This document shows positions 60,647 to 64,000 of a stretch of DNA of 64,000 bases, piece by piece; within the stretch, counting starts at the first letter, position 1, and each line of letters opens with the position of its first letter. The notes under the pieces were generated by a model. It had not been told where the DNA came from. It saw nothing but the letters and a program-made list of their open reading frames with translations, and ran no database searches. A program made the position numbers and the translations under genes. Source of the DNA: Macrotrachela quadricornifera (taxonomy: Eukaryota > Rotifera > Eurotatoria > Philodinida > Philodinidae); NCBI GenBank assembly GCA_022393335.1, contig JAJEKB010020044.1, positions 144,284 through 208,283 on the forward strand. The letters are read 5' to 3'.

Positions 60647-63100
60647 TTTTATGCTGGCCTCGGATTACGAATTTTTCAAAAAATAGGAATCCTTAGAGGA
60701 TTGAGTTTTTCAAAAAGAAAGGATTCTTTATACAAAATAGGAAAAATATAGGTATTCATATTTTCTTCTAAAAAATTTGGCTATGTAAAACTTTGCAACT
60801 GAAAATCTTCTTTGAATAAAGTTAGCTTCAACGGCTGGACTTTGCTCTGGCATGCACTATTAACCAGAACTCTCTCATTATCCTAATGTTTATTGACATT
60901 TCAAGCTTTTGGCTTGAAATTGTGGTTGTACGTAAGCAGTGAAAAACGCTGATCATAGACACCAATCCGATATTAATCCAATATAATATGACAGAGTTAT
61001 ACGTCAAAGACTATCTTTACCTTCAATTACTCGTATGAAGAGAAATGAGATTTTTCTTTTGCTGAACGATTATAATTAACTTTCTCACTAATGAATATTG
61101 CTGCTAAATGTGTACGATAATGGGTAGAAGGAACACGTGAATTTATTAAGCTATTAACGATTGGTGACTTATGCAGTGGTGTGACCATTACATCGTCGTA
61201 TTGTGAGTTTAGCACATTCTTTAACCCCTAAAATTTTCGAGAGATATTCATGGACTATTGAGTATACTAAAAAATCATTTTCAAATAAATCGGTCACTCT
61301 AAAAATAATTTTCGCTATAACGAACTGAAAATCATTTTAATCAAAGTTTGATAGACACTGCTTGTAAAAAGTGATATCTCAGTAATTTGAAACACTTTTC
61401 TCGTGAGAATTCTATCGGAAAAAACTAAAGACTCAGTCTTTCGAGTTATAGCTTCTCTGATTTCCCGAGTGATTCTATAGCTGACATATAAGTAATTCAG
61501 AATAAAGATAGTGTTTGACGTATAACTATGTCATATTACAATGGATTGAGATTGGATTGATGTTTGGGTAAATCCGTGAGGTTTCTACCACTTTTAGGGG
61601 AAAAGTTTTTTTTATCAGATTTTTTGTGTTGATTAGACGTAACATGGATAAAAAATAGATTTGGTCGAAAAAGATTTGTTATTACTATCTGAAATGCTGA
61701 AAATTCAGGTCATTTTCTAGGAACATCTAAGGAAAAGAAGGATCACGCAGTTCATAGCAATGTTTAAAGCTAATATTTTGTCCATACGTACGACGCCACT
61801 AGACTAGCACAATCTCCAAAGGATTCTTTTTTTCAATGTATTATGGTCCAGATATAAGATTTTTGAGGAGAACACCTTTAGTATAATTTTAGCCAAAATC
61901 CTTTTATCACAACAAACACATAGAATTCGCTATGCTTAAAATTCTAATATCTGGGCCATAATACATTGAAAAAAAGAATCCTTTGGAGATTGTGCTAGTC
62001 TAGTGGCGTCGTACCTATGGACAAAATATAAGCTTTAAACATTGCTATGAACTGCATGATCCTTCTCTTCCATAGATGTTCCTAGAAAATGGCCTGAATC
62101 TCCAGTATTTTAGATAGTAATAACAAATATTTTTTGGCCAAATCTATTTTTTATCCATGTTACATCTAATCAACACAAAAAATCCGATAAAAAAAACTTT
62201 TTCACTAAAAGTGGTAGAAATCCCACGGATTCACCCGTCTATGATCATCGTTTCTCACTATTTGCATGCAATCCAACTTCCAAGCCAAAAGCTTAGAAGA
62301 TCGATAAACTTCAAGCCGATGAGAGATTTTTGGCCAACACTATATTGTTTATGATAAACCAAAACTGCAAGAAAAGCTCTAAAGAGTGTAATCATTCTAT
62401 AAACATTTTTTTTATTTTGTATATATAGCACTAAAGAATTCTTCAGTCAGATCACTTTCTACCAGAAAAACAAATCTCGTATAGTAAAGATAGACCTCGT
62501 CACAATATGTTCGATGATTCAAGATATTTGGCTATGTATGAAATGTGTTGTATAAAACCGGAGGATTATGCATGATAAAATTTAGAGATTTCCGAACATT
62601 TCCAGGAACAGCGCGATCGAGAAAAGGATGGTTGGATCATTCTCCTTCTATTTCGAAAAATTGTAGTTGAAATTTTCTCCGAATTTGAAAATTGTGACAG
62701 TGTCCAGTTTCTTCGAATAAGTGGAACCCTCAGGCAACCTTCTCCAAATCCTGAGAATTATAGGTGATTGTTTTCTCCGAATTTGAAAAAATCAGATTTT
62801 GTATTTTAATCCTTCGTATACTATTTCAAAAAAATATGATCAGGTGTAGTTTAAGTAAGTTTAAAAAGTTTAATTATTTCTAAAAGTACGTGACAACAAA
62901 AATGTTTGTGATTCTTGTTCTGAATTTTGGATTAACCTCTCTGCTTCGAGCTCTTGATGTCGCTTCTGAACACCTCATACTTATCCCCATATAATATAGG
63001 TAAAATAGGAAAAATAGTCGAAATATAGGACAAATTATAGGATTTTCAAAAAATATAGGTTTTATAGGAAATATAGGTCGAATCCGAGCCCAGGATAAAA
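60647..63100. mobile_element. Composite repeat element with imperfect terminal inverted repeats
   Basis: The left end TTTTATGCTGGCCTCGGATT at about 60647 and the reversed right end TTTTATCCTGGGCTCGGATT at about 63100 match except for two bases. Both ends continue with ATAGG-rich sequence (AAAATAGGAAAAATATAGG and similar). There is no transposase frame inside. It encloses the palindrome at 61566-62236. Confidence 0.6.
61566..62236. repeat. Near-perfect long palindrome (arms about 300 bp, loop about 75 bp)
   Basis: The left arm 61566-61863 starts GGGTAAATCCGTGAGGTTTC; the right arm 61939-62236 ends GAAATCCCACGGATTCACCC. The inner blocks also match, for example CTAGACTAGCACAATCTCC against its reverse complement. 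The arms differ by scattered single bases only. Transcribed, it would fold into a long hairpin RNA. Confidence 0.85.
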
Positions 63101-64000
63101 CACTGTCGATAGAAGATGATTATTCAATTATATAAAAATATATTTTTATGACTGAATATATAATTATTTATTATTTTCTAAATTTTTCAGATATATTAGA
63201 GAAAGAAAAACAATTCATTTTTTAAAAAACTAATAATTAAATCACATTGATCGATATGAATGTATAAAATTTAGTCGATCAATTCGATCATGAATCTTTT
63301 TCTTTTGATTTATCATATTTTTTGCTTATTTTAAAAGAGTACACTCTTTTTATTTGTACTCTATGCAAAGAAAATAAGTAATACATCAATGTAAAAAGAA
63401 CGTTCGACTTTTCATGTGAAAAAAACATGTGACATATTTATATTAATAGAGTAGAGGACGATGGAACGAGAATGTGATATAGTTTTTGCGCTCTAACACA
63501 CATGCTGCTCCTACTGTAGACTGTTATCAAAATGAATCATTCTTGTCATATGAAGTATTAAAAATAGTGACGGCGGTTTTTTTGACCTACTCATCGTAAT
63601 ACGCCATTACTTATTAAATAGAACGAATATAAATCATAAAATATGATTTTTCTTAACACACGACTGTCATTTGGTTTAAAATATCTTATAGAATATATAA
63701 CTAAAAGTAGAACAAAACAAATATTTGAATTGATATGTTTATTCATAAAAAAACACATCGATTAAAATTCGTTTGATATATCTCTATTTCTACAGAAAAG
63801 ATTCATTTCAGTTCTTAGTGGACAATTAATGACTATCGATAAACACCATATCTTCCGTTATAGTGCAAAAAAACTTTCTTTCTGTTCTGTTTCATTCTTT
63901 TTTTTTCGATCCATTTATGCATAAAATTATAAGGTTGTTACTTCTATATTTCTCTAATTTACCAGTATATTCTGTGTTAAAGAAGGACGTGTTGCTATTT

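Larger units (their letters stand above)
60523..64000. other. 3.5-kb region without genes, dominated by an inverted-repeat composite element
   Basis: AATAAA at about 60606 may end the nuclear receptor transcript. The rest contains the composite element 60647-63100 and AT-rich flank up to the window edge. Open frames at 61027-61215 and 62157-62354 are repeat-derived or spurious. Confidence 0.5.

Noticed and set aside
63071..63097. GGTCGAATCC resembling a tRNA T-loop
   Set aside because: No pairing T-stem, anticodon arm or acceptor stem; it is part of the inverted end of the composite element.

Overview
The window looks like nuclear DNA of an animal, most probably a bdelloid rotifer. It is strongly AT-rich. 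Its genes are cut by many short GT-AG introns of about 50-60 bases. It carries clearly metazoan genes (a nuclear receptor, an ANKFN1/wide-awake homologue, SF3A3) beside features often met in bdelloids: a TIR-plus-helical-domain relic, an intronless bacterial-type glycosidase and dense DNA transposons and fold-back elements. The rotifer call is inference from gene style, not proof.

Layout. 1-2100: decayed multi-exon copy of a widespread invertebrate repeat-type protein family. 3532-4401: intronless orphan gene. 5199-5908: broken TIR protein. About 6060-6521: relic of the C-terminal (HRDC) end of a BLM-type RecQ helicase. 6814-12762: complete hAT transposon with matching terminal inverted repeats, an exact 8-bp target duplication, an intact five-exon transposase and a damaged piece of an MFSD4/NaGLT1-like sugar transporter as passenger. 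13935-23285 (minus): ANKFN1/wide-awake homologue with about 20 exons and two possible first exons. 27312-28041 (minus): very acidic small protein. 28977-31342 (plus): splicing factor SF3A3.

32.9-41.6 kb: a tandem segmental duplication carrying two paralogous genes for predicted N-myristoylated coiled-coil proteins, with a cluster of possible related microexons upstream of the second copy. 41583-45920 (plus): BTB-BACK protein with a fold-back element in its first intron. 46155-48308 (minus): nine-exon coiled-coil protein. 49989-50689 (plus): four-helix membrane protein. 53978-55096 (plus): secreted GH130-like glycosidase without introns, a candidate for horizontal transfer. 58697-60522 (plus): nuclear receptor with DNA- and ligand-binding domains. 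The long gaps from 50.7 to 64 kb hold no further gene that I can support, but contain two large inverted-repeat elements, one split by an insertion and one forming a near-perfect palindrome of about 670 bp.

The genes form no operon-like unit. The most notable items are the complete hAT element with its captured transporter fragment, the tandem paralogue pair with uneven divergence between exons, and the microexon cluster. Exon joins were checked by hand for reading phase; where they do not fit, this is stated.
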